Origin: Polytolypa hystricis UAMH7299
Taxonomy: Eukaryota; Ascomycota; Eurotiomycetes; Onygenales
Assembly (NCBI GenBank): GCA_002573605.1
Contig: PDNA01000032.1
Location: forward strand, 1 to 64,000
Length of the DNA stretch: 64,000 bases
Reading direction: 5' to 3'
Under the pieces are notes generated by a model. That model was not told the DNA's origin. It was given only the letters and a program-made list of their open reading frames with translations, and searched no databases. Positions 10,148 to 22,087 of the stretch are shown piece by piece (within the stretch, counting starts at the first letter, position 1; every line of letters begins with the position of its first letter). A program made the translations under genes and the position numbers.

Positions 10148-11648
10148 ATGGACGACGTCGTCATGGATACTGGCCTACTTCCTCTTTGCATATTCACCTG
10201 CAACATCTGCTGGAAGCCAGTTGATGAAATATATGCCAATTCTTTGGAAGTTCATGGCTTGCACGACGAAAATCAACCGCGTAGTGACGCTGTCCCCGCG
10301 AAGGTTTGGTTTTTCCCGGACTGTACGCATATTCTGTGCAGTGAGCATTTACCGGGCGGAGGTAGGTTATCCCCCCTTTGGTCCGCATCACCGTACTTGT
10401 TATTTGTTAACTGACCATGTCTGTTTTTTTTTTTTTTCAGGAGTTCCATTTTACCCCGCCGGAAGTCAGCCCCTGGCGGAGTGCCCAATTTGCAATGAAC
10501 ACCATGAGAAGCCCCTAGCAAAATTAACACTCCCTATCCACCTCCCATGGATCAATGGATGTGACCAGGCGCCTCATTCGAAATTCTTTCAAGCACCCAA
10601 AATTGACTGTGCTGAGGATGAGGGTATCCATATTATGAAAGTAAGGCTATATATATCCCTTTGGTCTATTTACGTGGACATGTAATAATTAGAGGGGTTG
10701 CAGTTCCAATATGAGAGCCTTATGCGCTTTGCGGGATATACGGCCCGGGAGTCGGAGCAGCGAGAGCAGGAAAGGCTCAAGGATAAAGAGCGTCTCAATG
10801 GGCAGATGGAGTCCATGATGCACAAGGTCGATAAGCTCGGTGCGGAGTTGGTCGCTAGCAGAAAGAGAGTTCGCGAATTAGAGCTCTGGGGCCAGGGGCT
10901 GAGTGAGAAAACACAGGATATTGTTGCTACATTCAGGTATGGGACCTCTTCTGTATTTTCACTTGTTCGGCACCCAACTAAAGGCAACAGACGGCATTCG
11001 TTGGAGCTACAGCGCAATGCTACTCGTGAACAGCCAAAGACCGAGAATCGCGCCGAAGCCCGATCTCTCAGGCATAGCACCGACTTACCATACAATAGCG
11101 TAACGACATTCCAGGAAACTCTGACGAATAGAAGCAATAGTCGTGTAACGGAACATCGCGACCTTGCTAGGGAACTATACAACAGCTTTAGAGGCTTCAG
11201 TGATATTGCCTTACACGCCAATATACCACAAGCACGGCCTTCTATCACTTTCTCGAACCCAGCTATTCATCGAAATGATGGCGCCTGGCACGGCCCTTTT
11301 CATACAGGCACTCACCAAAATGCTTGGGAACCCAGCAGCTCCTCCCGCAGCTATGATTCACGGCTAGAAGTGCCATTCGCCTTCCGCTGCGGGATCGATA
11401 ACAGCGCATGGCAAGACAGGATAGACCGAAAGAAGCATACCCTTTCTCCTCTTAACGGGCCAACTGCATCCAAGCCACGACTCGAGCAAGAAGCGTATAT
11501 CAGCAAGCAGCCGGCATTTATCTGTGATTCTCGAATTACTTCTCGTTCTTCTCCTCACAAGGCTTTCGCGCGGCCCAGCTTACCGCACGCTCAAAGCCCT
11601 GGGATATATGGACGTATGGGTATCTCAAACAGCGATTTGATTATGTGA
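10148..11648 (+). CDS. RING-finger plus coiled-coil protein, HEI10/Zip3-like candidate
   Basis: Exons 10148-10361, 10441-10640 and 10704-11648 give 452 aa. An optional in-frame 54-nt intron (10937-10990, GTATGG...ACAG) would give 434 aa. Residues 18-89 form a RING pattern: C18-x2-C21, C59-x-H61-x2-C64-x2-H67, C86-x2-C89. After the F-Q-Y-E-S-L-M-R-F-A segment a charged coiled coil runs from about residue 148 to 195 (E-R-L-K-D-K-E-R-L-N-G-Q-M). The remaining ~250 residues are Ser/Arg/Pro-rich and look disordered. RING, coiled coil, then Ser-rich tail is the architecture of the meiotic crossover E3 ligases HEI10/CCNB1IP1 and Zip3. The spacing C-x-H-x2-C-x2-H...C-P-x-C also agrees. A generic RING E3 is the alternative. 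Confidence 0.7.
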
Positions 11649-12056
11649 ATGGGTTGGTTCCTTTTTTTTTTCCATTGCCTTTTACGACTTCCTACGCCAA
11701 GTCAGGGGCTTTTTCTTATCGTACGGATCAGGGGACGAGTCGATGTCAGTATTTAATGCTGATATATAAACCTCGCTAATCCGGATTCTTACGCAAGGTT
11801 CCAATATTATGTATTATGGTCAAGAGATACAGATAAATCCAACGTCCATAAAAACAAACTGTTCGTTTTTTGTATATTTATTATATACGTTGGCATGACA
11901 GTATTAACAATATACCCAAGTAAAAATTCCTAGTGACTCCCGACACACATTCTTCAAGCCCCATTGAAGATCTGAAATCTTCTATCCCCAATCGATCATC
12001 CCCCCTCCCCCCACGATCCACCATATTTTTCCACCACACGGTTTGCCATCATTCCT
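11649..12056. other. Convergent intergenic region
   Basis: AT-rich 3' UTR space between two convergent genes. No gene seen. Confidence 0.5.
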
Positions 12057-12757
12057 TTATTCAAATGGATTGGTCCTTGTTCCCCACCAAGTGAGGAACA
12101 AACTGAGACCCACAGTATCGAAGACTCGGCTCAAAGCACCCACGGCAATAGTATCCAGAGGCCGTTTCTCGGTGAAGAGCTGGGAAATAAACTGCATCGA
12201 TCATGTCAGCCTCTCTCTCTCTCGACATAAATAAAAACAATCCAAAAAGCGGGGAGGAGGAGAATATAACATACACTAGGCGCCGAAGTGGCGAAGAATA
12301 TCAAACTTCCCAAATACGCCGCCCCCTTATAGCTAAGCGTGCCAGTCGAATTAATCAGAGCGCCCACGCCATATGTCTGGAGGGCGCTTCCAACCAACGA
12401 GCTGCCCCAGGCTGCAGCCGCAGAAGCAGCTTCCTTTGACTTGAAGAATTCCTCTTTTGAGTTTGCGGCTTGGGCGCGACGGTAGGTGTCTCCGAACACG
12501 GGGGTTAGAATCCCGAGGGATGCTGTGTGGGTGAAGATTGTGCCTAGCGCAATGGCGGAGGGCTTGACGGCAGGGAGGTCTGTATAAAAAGTCATATTTT
12601 TGTTAGTTGCGATGCAATTCATATGTCACAGGAGTGTCACTTAGCCAAGTTGACGAGATGCTCGATATTAATGGGGTGTATATAGATCGGGCTCAATGAG
12701 GATATAGATATCACGAAAAGGAAATCAATCGCAGTACATACATTGAAGAGTAGCCAT
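12057..12757 (-). CDS. Small fungal integral membrane protein, 151 aa
   Basis: Three exons, 12757-12742 (16 nt), 12579-12275 and 12191-12057, give 151 aa. The tiny first exon codes M-A-T-L-Q plus one base, and joins in phase to Y-L-P-A-V-K-P-S-A. Starting instead inside the intron would give a 14-residue non-homologous-looking N-terminus. Segments A-I-A-L-G-T-I-F-T-H, G-S-S-L-V-G-S-A-L-Q, Y-L-G-S-L-I-F-F-A and V-G-L-S-L-F-L-T-W-W are likely membrane helices. The chain resembles small fungal DUF1761-type membrane proteins, but I am not certain of the family number. Intron 2 carries a GA/CT run near its 3' end. Function is unknown. Confidence 0.8.
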
Positions 12758-13589
12758 ATTTCCTCTCTTGATGATGGGATGATTTGAAGATATGTTATTG
12801 TTGTTTTGATTGCGATGAAGTCCAAGTACTTCCAAGTTGTTTGCAGGGGAGGGGAGGCGAGAGCGGAAGGTCAGCTTATAATAGATGTGCAAGGTTTGGT
12901 GACGTCAGGGTGACATCAACTAAAATCCTGGCTTTACGGAGTAGATTCTACCATGAAATAAACATGGCACGAAATAACTATGAGCTGGCCGGCCACTTGC
13001 CTCGGACTTTTCGATCTTTCGATACCAATAACTTGGCCGGGTTCCATGTTGACGACATTAGATATCATGGACTCCACTATGTATTCATCAGGAAAATGCC
13101 TGGTAGGACGGTGTCATCATACATAGAGTATACTATGTAATCGGTAAATCCCGATGCCTTGATTCTAAAGTACAGCCCTTCCAGACGAGAACTGGTCTGA
13201 GTTGTTAGGATATGGTAAAGAGTCGATTGGAGATCATAAAATTACTATTGTTATGAAGCTAGTTTGAAACCTGCATATGCAAGACATCACAGAGGCCCCC
13301 TTACTATTCCGACAACGGCCCACCATACGAATTCTCGCTACATACACCAGAACTACAAGAGCATGCTGCGTTCGAGAATATTGCGCGGCCAGTTGGACTT
13401 CCGTATGTTCCTTATTATCTATAGCTCATCTGCGGAGGGGAATATTTATACCCCTGGTATAAAACAGTACTGGCTAGGATCTAGCACTTGAATGGGTATT
13501 AACTAGATAATGATCTATTCTGCCTCACACTTCCAAAAGTCCTGGTTCACTGTCAAAGGACGTCTTCCAAATGCACACCAATGCCTCAC
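12758..13589. other. Intergenic region between two minus-strand genes
   Basis: Contains the promoter of the small membrane-protein gene, including the palindromic CRE-like site listed separately, and the 3' UTR of the DDHD gene. No further gene is supported. Confidence 0.5.
12900..12907. promoter_or_regulatory. CRE/ATF-like palindrome TGACGTCA
   Basis: A perfect TGACGTCA octamer lies 143 bp upstream of the start codon of the small membrane-protein gene. A second half-like site (TGACATCA) follows it. TGACGTCA is the binding site of CREB/ATF-type bZIP factors (Atf1/AtfA in fungi), which act in stress responses. Whether it is used here is inference. Confidence 0.45.
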
Positions 13590-16500
13590 TCAGGAATCCC
13601 TTGTCTTTCGCCTCGGTGCTCTCGAGTGTATCTGGGACATCACGAAGTGGCCCACGTCCTCATCACCCCAGTAAGAAAGATGGCTAGCAATGCTTGCGAT
13701 GAGCGAAATATCGAACACGCCCCTAGAATTAAAAATGAGAATTAGCTATGATTGCTTTTTCTACTACATGCTCAGGGTCCAGATTGTTAACAATACATAC
13801 TCTTGTATGCTATAATCGACACGGCCATTCGAGTTTAAGGCCCGGACTTTAGATTCCTCCAATTTTAATTTGGCGGCATTCTCATTCCCTTCAAAAGAGT
13901 CTTCGGGAAGTTGCGCCTTTCGCGTTTTCTCAAACCCATCATACAGAGTTTCAAGTTGAGGGTCGATAAGAGAGGGAACCTTCACAGACTCGGGGTCAGT
14001 CGTGTCTAATGACAGGCTTCCCTCAGCCATTTCCTGTTTTCGGTGGGCGTGGGCTGATGGTGGTCGAGATGTTGGACCTTCATTCAAACCCAAGCTGCGA
14101 TTCAAAAGGCTACTTGCCACTCCGGAGGCGAAGTTAGACCAAAGTGAGCCTACACTTTGGCCAACTCGGGTACTAATGTTTGTAAGACTTTGTCCCGATG
14201 TACTCCATATGGTGCGCTTCACCACAGGTAAAGGTTGGGGTTTGAGTGAGGTCATAGCTGGAGATATGAGCGGCTCGATGCGATAACTTATCGGGTCTGA
14301 CGGGTGGAATATATTATACAACTGATTGCATTTCGGGACAGATACGCTAGGCGAGGGTGCTGCTGCTTCGCGTCTGGCGGCATATTTCAAAGAACTCATC
14401 GGATCGGCTGAGAGTTTTGCGTCGTCCCCGTTCAGCGGTTGATGCCAAGAATCAGTTGAAACTCGTCCTGCTATTGTCTTTCCCTTGAGCATTTGGAAGA
14501 GCGCAATCGGTGAGCCCAAGCAAAATAAATTGTCGCATTCAAAATCAAGCGGTAACATTTCAGAATGGTCGGGGACATAATGTTGGTCAGTCCGAGCGGA
14601 TTGTGTAGGGCGACTGTCCATTGGGGTTTCCGGTTGCTGGCAGAGTATATCAAAAAGAATGGCACTCCCAAGCGAATGCCCACAAAGACTAACTGAACCC
14701 CGAAAGTTGGGGTTCCGTGCTTTGAAAAGTTGGTAAATGCGATTACATTCTTTCTGCACAATGCCGGCTATATGCGCACGGTAAGCGCTCTGGTAGAGTA
14801 AAACATCCATAGCCAAATCAGTGATCAGATTGCGAACAGCGGGTACCCCCTCGAGCGTAATATCAGAAAGACTAGGGTACTGCTCGTCTTCCATACTAAG
14901 GTTATTAGCATCTCCAAGATCGAATTCTTTGCGATTTTGCTTGAGGCTCTGTCGCGGAAAGTTTAATCGGTGCCTCCAACATCTGTATTGTTCGAGTAAG
15001 CCATAAGCACTAATTCCAGTTGTAGGGGACTCTTAAACATAAAGGTATATTCGAAAAGGAGTGACCATGCTTTAAAGCTATTTGCAAAAATGAGAAGGAA
15101 AAAGAAACCGGCGTGAAGTAGGGTGAGTGTGGCAAGCAAAAAGAAGCCAGTTTAGAATAAGGGGGTTTTACTTACACTGGAAGCACCTGGATACGGCAAT
15201 TTTTCAAATCGGCAGACAAATCCGAATTGAGTGCCTGCAAATCAGGAGACAACGCATAGACACCTTTCAGCGTCTTTCGAAGTGTATTAACATCATGCAC
15301 GAAATTGATACTGTCCAGCCGCAACCCTAGCCGCTGGCCAATCCCGTGAGTGACTAAGATGAGATGGTCTATTTCCCTTTCTCCATCTTGCCCATCAGCT
15401 TCCCTCGAATCTTCCATCTCCTGCTGTTCCTGTTTCCTGGCCTCTTCTTGTATGTCCTCCTCATTCTGTAGCTCTCCAGTCAGAGAGGATAGCTGACGCT
15501 GCAAAGGACTCATTCGTGGTTCTTCCATGGAGTCGACTCTCCTCCGTGTTATATCATCTGTAATTGGCAAATCGATTCGACCCGACCTGGAAGTAGGGTC
15601 CTCATTAGTTCCGCGCACCTTTCTGCTTGGCTCGGAACCCTCAAAAGATGTCCGTCCAGAATCCGTAGTGCTAGTAGTAAGTTTTGGTTTCGCTGAATGT
15701 GAATAGCCACGGATAAGTTTTCTGCCCGCCGCGCCTCCCAGGGATTGATAGACGGTGCTGCTCATGCGCGATACAAAATCCTCATTTATCAGCATCGCAG
15801 TAGAGGAATCCTGGTATGTGACTGTACTGTTCATGTATGCACCGAATAAACGACGAGTTTGGCCCTCGACCTGGCGCTTTGCATCGGCAGCAGCTTGTTT
15901 CTCCTTAGGGCTACTAGAACCACCCTTTCGCTTCGTGAAAGCGGGCCCCGTAGTTGACGTAGAATCGCTGGCTGTTTTACTGTGGCGCAGGAGCCACGGT
16001 TTGATTTTCAAGTACCCTTCTTCTAGCTGGGCTGCAAGATTCTCCTCGCAAGGCCGAAGAGTCGATCCATCTTGGAAAAACCATGAACCTCGCCTCACTT
16101 CGTATATCGGCCCGAGCCAGTAGGCGGGTGCCAGCTCCCTTTGTTGGACATCGACATCAAAGAGCTCGTCTTCGTTGACGGGTACCTTGACGCTGGATGT
16201 GGAAGGCTCATCTGTGGAATTTACTACCTTCGAGGTAGCAGTTTCTTCTTGTTCTGTAAGGGTTTGGAATGCAGTCTCGATGCGTTGGGAGTCATGCGAA
16301 GAAAATGGAACGAATTTCTTTGGGGGCCCGAGGGGCTTCGAATCCGGTGAGTCCATTGAGTCCGTACCCCAGAAAGATGAGTTCTTCTTGGGGATGTCAA
16401 CGGCGTAAAACCAGCGCGTAGTCAAAGGCGGACAATCAGGCGGATAACGACGAGAGCTAATGTAGCGCACATGAGTTATGGTGTGGTCTCTGCCCTGCGA

Positions 16501-16632
16501 TGGCTGCAAAAAGGCTCCCGCGTTGTCGGGATCGGGATTTAGAGGTTGAGGCGTCGTAGGGCGAGGAGAGCTTGAGCTCCGGGTGGGATGTACTGATCCC
16601 GGAAAGGACGACCTCTTCTCGGCGGCAGACAT
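13590..16632 (-). CDS. DDHD-domain phospholipase (PA-preferring phospholipase A1 type)
   Basis: Three exons, 16632-15176, 14982-13801 and 13722-13590, give 923 aa, all in phase. The family hydrolyses acyl groups of phospholipids; the yeast relative YOR022C/Ddl1 is mitochondrial. The N-terminal ~60 residues are Ser/Pro-rich. The W-F-Y-A-V-D-I-P region (~80) and the R-R-G-S-W-F-F-Q-D segment (~190) match the WWE-like N-terminal part of the family. D-H-L-I-L-V-T-H-G-I-G-Q (~440) begins the hydrolase core. The nucleophile elbow is C-G-H-S-L-G-S, with Ser near 589. DDHD-type residues follow: L-D-F-E-C-D-N-L-F-C-L-G-S-P, H-P-S-D-P-I-S-Y-R-I-E-P, and the terminal S-H-L-S-Y-W-G-D-E-D. Upstream in-frame sequence has no ATG, so the start is M-S-A-A-E-K. 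Confidence 0.93.
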
Positions 16633-18256
16633 TCGCCCGCGAAGTGCCTGTATGACGATGGACGGCAGTCGAGCCAGCTTGTTTTCTCGTCTGTTTGTAA
16701 ATGAAGCTGTGTAGGTCAATGCTGCGCCTAAGTATATAGACTGCGTGTCTAACAAAGTACGCTCGAAGTTGTCACATGTAACTACATGAACACTGCTGTC
16801 ACCAGGAGTGGGTCAGCCGCACCTTCGGGATGATGTAACTCGTTGTCATGTTTGTACACAAAAGTATCCCACCACAACAGCAAGCAAACAAAGTACAATA
16901 GTCATGCTTCCTCCAAAGCAGCAGGTATGTGCACGGCGAAAAGACCAGATGAGAAGTGGTCAGAAAGGATAGATGGGGGTGTAGCTATGACGTATCTAGC
17001 TGTTTATTATTATTGGTGTGCCCACCAGGGCTTTTCGGCCTGTGTGTAGTATACATATGATGGAGATTTCAATGAAAAATTGCCTTCGCTCTCTTGTAAG
17101 AAGGCTACTATAAGATTCTTCCGTAGGTAGACAGTAACTCCCATAGAGCCCGAATGGAGGTACCTACGCTTAAATACAGGGATGATGTGCTAGGAGGCTT
17201 AAAATGCCAAATGCTTATATTCGCACTTGAACATTCCAAGGACAGCGCTGCCACATTCTGTCAGCACAGATCACTACGGTATAAAAGTGCCCCTATAGTG
17301 TGGCTTACGAGCCCACTCTTCCCCATATCAAATTCGGCCACAGAACATCCTAACTGTCCAGGGCCAGCGTCTTGCTTCCCAACTAAGACTGAATGAAAGG
17401 CAGCCATGTCATTCTGGGATCGAGTTGAATACCAACCTTATTATGGGCAGAGGCAGCGCTCACTGCATCAAACAATATATCAGGATGAATCGGTTCGTTC
17501 CGAAAGGTGTGTGTTCACCAGGCAATCAGATTAACCCTATTTCAGGCTGTAACCGTACATAGTATGAACCCTTTGAACACACAGCTATGGTTTCGCATCT
17601 ATAGATGTTAATGCTATTGATCTTAGCTTTACATATTTTACGAAATAGGAAAGAGAGAATAGATATGTAGGCGTTTGCCTGATATTCCGATGTGGGGTTT
17701 GAAAAGGTGTGTTTGTGTGGTGACGGTCCCTCATGCAGTACGTCATACAATGAAACCAGCCAACCTAGTCACGTGGAGCTGTTGCTATAGCCGCATACCT
17801 CCAGGGCTCACTCATTGCAAACACGGTTATTTCCTTTTTCCTTTTTCCTTTTTGTTATTTCTTTTTCACTCTCTTTTTCAAATAGAGCCGTAGCGTGTAG
17901 GCTGAATCGTTAAAGGATTACGCGTATTCACATTGAGAGGCAAATGCAATAAAAGTCGCTGCCTAAGCGGTTCTGTTAAGTACCTGGCTGTCCTGCCCTC
18001 CTTCGTCCTTCCGTACGGAGGATTACGACCATCTCACAACTCAGCCCACCTCCCCACTCCAACTCTCCAACTCTCCAACTTCTGTCAACAAACCTCCCAA
18101 TGCATATGAGCATCATAAGTATAGCTCATTCTTCGCCAATTTCTTAAAGAGATCTTCCCTCTGGTGACTTCACACATTATTGACGGCAACCCCGCTTGCT
18201 GGATCCCTTGTCCTCCAACATCCCCGCCATCTGTTTGTTGCCCCTCCGTTCTTACC
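16633..18256. promoter_or_regulatory. Long divergent promoter region (DDHD lipase / fimbrin)
   Basis: 1.6 kb between two divergent starts. It holds a 7-bp-period polypyrimidine repeat (TTCCTTT-type, 17831-17854) and a CCAACTCT repeat at 18059-18080 close to the fimbrin start. The latter is a CT-rich leader typical of highly expressed fungal genes. No coding gene is supported. Confidence 0.5.
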
Positions 18257-20518
18257 ATGGAGATTTTCAAGCTTCAAAAGTAGGCAACTCATCCCGTTAC
18301 CACCCGCATCGCCTTAGCGATGGTTGCAAGTGAGCTCACAACTGTATTTGTAGGAAGTTTCCGCAGTTCCAACAAGACGAGCTCTTCTCTCTCCAGAATG
18401 CCTTTCGGAAGTTGGATATTGATGAGAAAGGTTATCTCGACGAGTCGACGGCCATAAAGGCGACCCAACAATCCGAAAGACAACCGTACGATGTCGTGAG
18501 GCAAGCTCTTAAAGATGTGGGACTGGACAGCTCTCGCAGGGTCGAACTCGAGGATTACTTTGATGTAGGCCTATCTCCACTCGGTTTCTGAACTTACGGA
18601 GCTAACTGTTATCCTGCGCGCAGCTGATATCCAAGGTCCGCGATGCGTCGACTGCTGGTCGCAATCGTTCGGCTGGACCACTCCCAGCAACAGCGGCCCA
18701 TACTGGCCTCTCTTCGTCTCGTCATGTTTCCAAAGGCAGTATTAGTGGGAAGACATACATTCAGGGTTCATCTGCAAACATTACCCATTCCCTCAATGAC
18801 GACGAACTAGCCGAGTTTGTACGCCATATCAACGCTGTTTTGGCTGGAGATAGTGATATCGGCCACCTCTTGCCATTCCCGACTGATGAGTCTCAAATCT
18901 TCGTTGAATGCAAAAATGGTTTGCTGCTTGCGAAGCTCATCAACGACAGCGTTCCCGATACCATTGATGAGCGAGTACTAAACCGTCCCCATCAAATAAA
19001 GAACACCTTCCATATGGCCGAGAACAACAATATGGTCATCGAATCCGCAAAAGCCATTGGATGCTCCGTCGTGAACATTGGGAGTGATAATATCATAGAA
19101 GGCACAGATTATTTGATTCTGGGGTTGATTTGGCAAATTATCCGTCGTGGCCTTCTTGGGAAAATTGATATAAAACTTCACCCTGAACTCTACAGGCTTT
19201 TGGAAGATGATGAGACTCTAGAGCAGTTTCTACGACTTCCTCCCGAGAAGATCCTGCTCCGGTGGTTCAACTACCATTTGAAAAACGCTAATTGGGATAA
19301 GAGGTGAGTGTAAAAACATGTGCCGTTAACAGCTTTCACGTACTGAATTAATGGTTTCCACAGGGTTACCAATTTCTCAAACGATCTCAAGGACGGGACA
19401 AACTATACAGTCCTACTAAACCAGCTTGCCCCAGACGTCTGTTCTCGGGCTCCCCTGAATACTCCTGACCTGTTGCAGCGTGCGGAGCAAGTTTTGCAAA
19501 ACGCTGAGCGCCTCGACTGTCGCAAGTTCCTAACAGCCAAGGCGCTTGTTGCAGGGAACCCGAAGCTCAATCTTGCATTTATTGCAAATCTATTTAACAA
19601 CTATCCTGGCCTTGAGCCTATTACTGAGGTGGAACAGCTCGAGGTGGAAGATTTCGACGCACAAGGAGAACGCGAGGCGCGAGTCTACACCCTCTGGCTT
19701 AATTCACTGGACGTTCAGCCGGCCGTTGTCTCCTTGTTTGATGACCTCCGCGACGGTTGGATCCTCCTATCGGCTTACGACAAAGTTATTCCAGGCAGTG
19801 TTAATTTCAGACATGTCAACAAACCACCAGCTCATGGGGGTGAAATTATGCGATTCAAGGCTGTTGAAAATACAAATTATGCCGTTGAGCTTGGGAAACA
19901 GAACCACCTTAGACTCGTCGGAATTCAGGGTGCCGACATAACGGACGGACAGCGAAAGCTGACGCTGGGTCTTGTGTGGCAGCTTATGAGGAAGGATATC
20001 ATCAACACAATTGCAAACCTGGCACAGTCTAGTGGCAAAACGGAGATCACAGACGATGATATGATAAAATGGGCCAACGAGAGAAGCCGAGAAGGTGGGC
20101 AAGCAGCTACTATTCGAAATTTCGGTGACCCGTCGCTCCGAACCGGTGTTTTCCTACTCCACGTCCTTAACGGGATGAAGAAGGGATACGTCGACTACAA
20201 TCTCGTCACTCCAGGCCGCACTGACGAAGAGGCTTACGCCAATGCAAAATTGAGCATAAGTATTGCTAGAAAGATGGGCGCTACGATCTGGCTTGTTCCG
20301 GAAGATATTGGCCAAGGTGTAAAGCCGCTGATCACTTCGTTTGTTGGTAAGTATTGTTTCTTTGCCCTTTAAAAATCCTTTAGTATTTATATCTTGTGGA
20401 TATTTGAAGAACCCCAGAACCCTCCGGCAGCAGCAGGCTCCATTAAGAATTTAGCTAACGTGGTTCTCTTCACCTAGGATCTCTGATGGCTACTTGGCAT
20501 AAATGGGCGCGAACATAA
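18257..20518 (+). CDS. SAC6: Fimbrin (actin-bundling protein)
   Basis: Cross-links F-actin in cortical patches and endocytic collars. Five exons, 18257-18279, 18354-18564, 18624-19303, 19364-20346 and 20478-20518, give 645 aa, matching fungal fimbrins. The N-terminal ~75 residues hold an EF-hand-like module (D-I-D-E-K-G-Y-L-D-E). Four calponin-homology domains follow in two tandem actin-binding units, about 136-250, 275-383, 406-520 and 532-636. Visible signatures are E-C-K-N-G-L-L-L-A-K-L-I-N, L-G-L-I-W-Q-I-I, L-R-W-F-N-Y-H-L, L-G-L-V-W-Q-L-M-R and W-L-V-P-E-D. The C-terminus M-A-T-W-H-K-W-A is family-typical. The first exon is only 23 nt. Confidence 0.96.
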
Positions 20519-22087
20519 GCAAGTAGGAGAAAGCTGAGACCAAGGATAATTTGTTTAAAAAATTATTAGTTGCTTTGCATGATTCTCTTGGGTCAATTAC
20601 TAGAAAACGATTGAACAGGTTGGTGGGCCGGAGGAGCGATTGTAAACTCGTTCAAGTTGACGGACGGCCTTTCACCGTTGACTGTATCTGCTTTTATTCT
20701 CCATTTTTTATATCCATGTTTCTTTTTTTTTCTTTCGTTTTTTCTGCTCCCCGTAGTTACTACGCTTGTAAAATCTATATACTTGATAAACGCCATTGTA
20801 TTCGTATATCCTTACCTCTCTTGAAACTATCAGGCATACCAATATAGGACGAGCATCCCCGATATGGGCCGCATCTATCCAGGCATTTGAGACGGTGAAT
20901 GGTTTTCCCCATCACCCACCGAGAAGATAACAAGAACAGATGTCAAGTGTTTGCAAAATTGCTGGCGTCAGATCTCTCTCCTCTTTGAGGTTGTGGAGAT
21001 ACTTTGCCCCAGGAACACGCTCGTCTTTGATTGAGGCTTTTGCGACTCAAATTATTTATCGAGATTGGTTACTTTGACTGTGCAAAGTATAACTACACCT
21101 TATAGAACGGTATACATACCATTACGGCTTGCTGGAGAACATAATTTCTCTATAGGAATTTTTGTTTAATCATCGCGAGAAATCGAATTCTCACTCTTGG
21201 TGTAACGACTCGTCAGGGAATGGTAATAGATCCCAGCCAGTCTCATCCGTCCGCAGCACCGGGAAGTTGCGATTCAGCAATTGTTGTGGAAACTTAACGA
21301 ACACTTCAATTCCAACCAAGTCTTGAGGGCGATTTTGGGATCGACACGCCTGGTGGAAGGCTGTTCACCTGACGTTGCTAAAAAAGCCGTTTTACGCATG
21401 ATGCAATATATCGAGACAGTTTTACCAAGATGTGAGGGATGTTCCCAGGACCACGTTGCAATAGATGTACACCCATATTTCTTCTCACGTGGACTCGATA
21501 CTGTGGTACGGGGATTTCAGGTCATCGGAGCTGAGAGGATCGGTCACTGGAGAATCTCGGAATTCCGAGACAGCCTACAATTATAAAGTCATACAGAAAA
21601 GACAAGTTAAACAAACATAGGACTAGGGTACACAATGGCCGGACCGCGTTGTGGATATTTTTGAGATTAGGCGCATCGACGGCGACCGAGGCTCAACTAT
21701 CGAACGAAGGGGGAAAGGAAATCGCGAGGAACATGATAGGCTTCGATCGACGATCGTCCGGCTTCAGAGGGTGCTGCTAGTCAAATAAACAGCAGGTCGA
21801 CCTATAAATTCAGACTACAGGAAGGCTCATCTCCATCACCGCCAAGACAACAGGGAAGAAACAGGGGAAAGGATAGGGGAGACTAATTAAACAATTTTGG
21901 GTAAAGAAACGGACCGTAATCTGCTTAGCTCAAAGAGAACAGCGATGACAGAACCGTAGGATAAATGGGTTATCGAGCAGCGCAAATAACCTCGCGGGCT
22001 CCACCGTTCAAATAAAGCTGCAGGAAAGGGAGTGGCGCGTACGCGAGAGAACTGTTGTGAGATTGGCGAAGGGCGCCAGAAAATGAC
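20519..22087. other. Convergent intergenic region, 1.6 kb
   Basis: Holds the 3' UTRs of fimbrin and the SR-type gene. An open frame at 21281-21586 has no ATG start and no recognisable family, so I do not call it. The rest is low-complexity AT/T-rich sequence. Confidence 0.5.

Noticed and set aside
16633..16755. N-terminal extension of the DDHD lipase
   Set aside because: The open frame continues upstream but begins with TTG and contains no ATG before position 16632.
21281..21586. 101-codon plus-strand frame in the fimbrin-SR spacer
   Set aside because: It starts at TTG, has no splice partner and no recognisable family.
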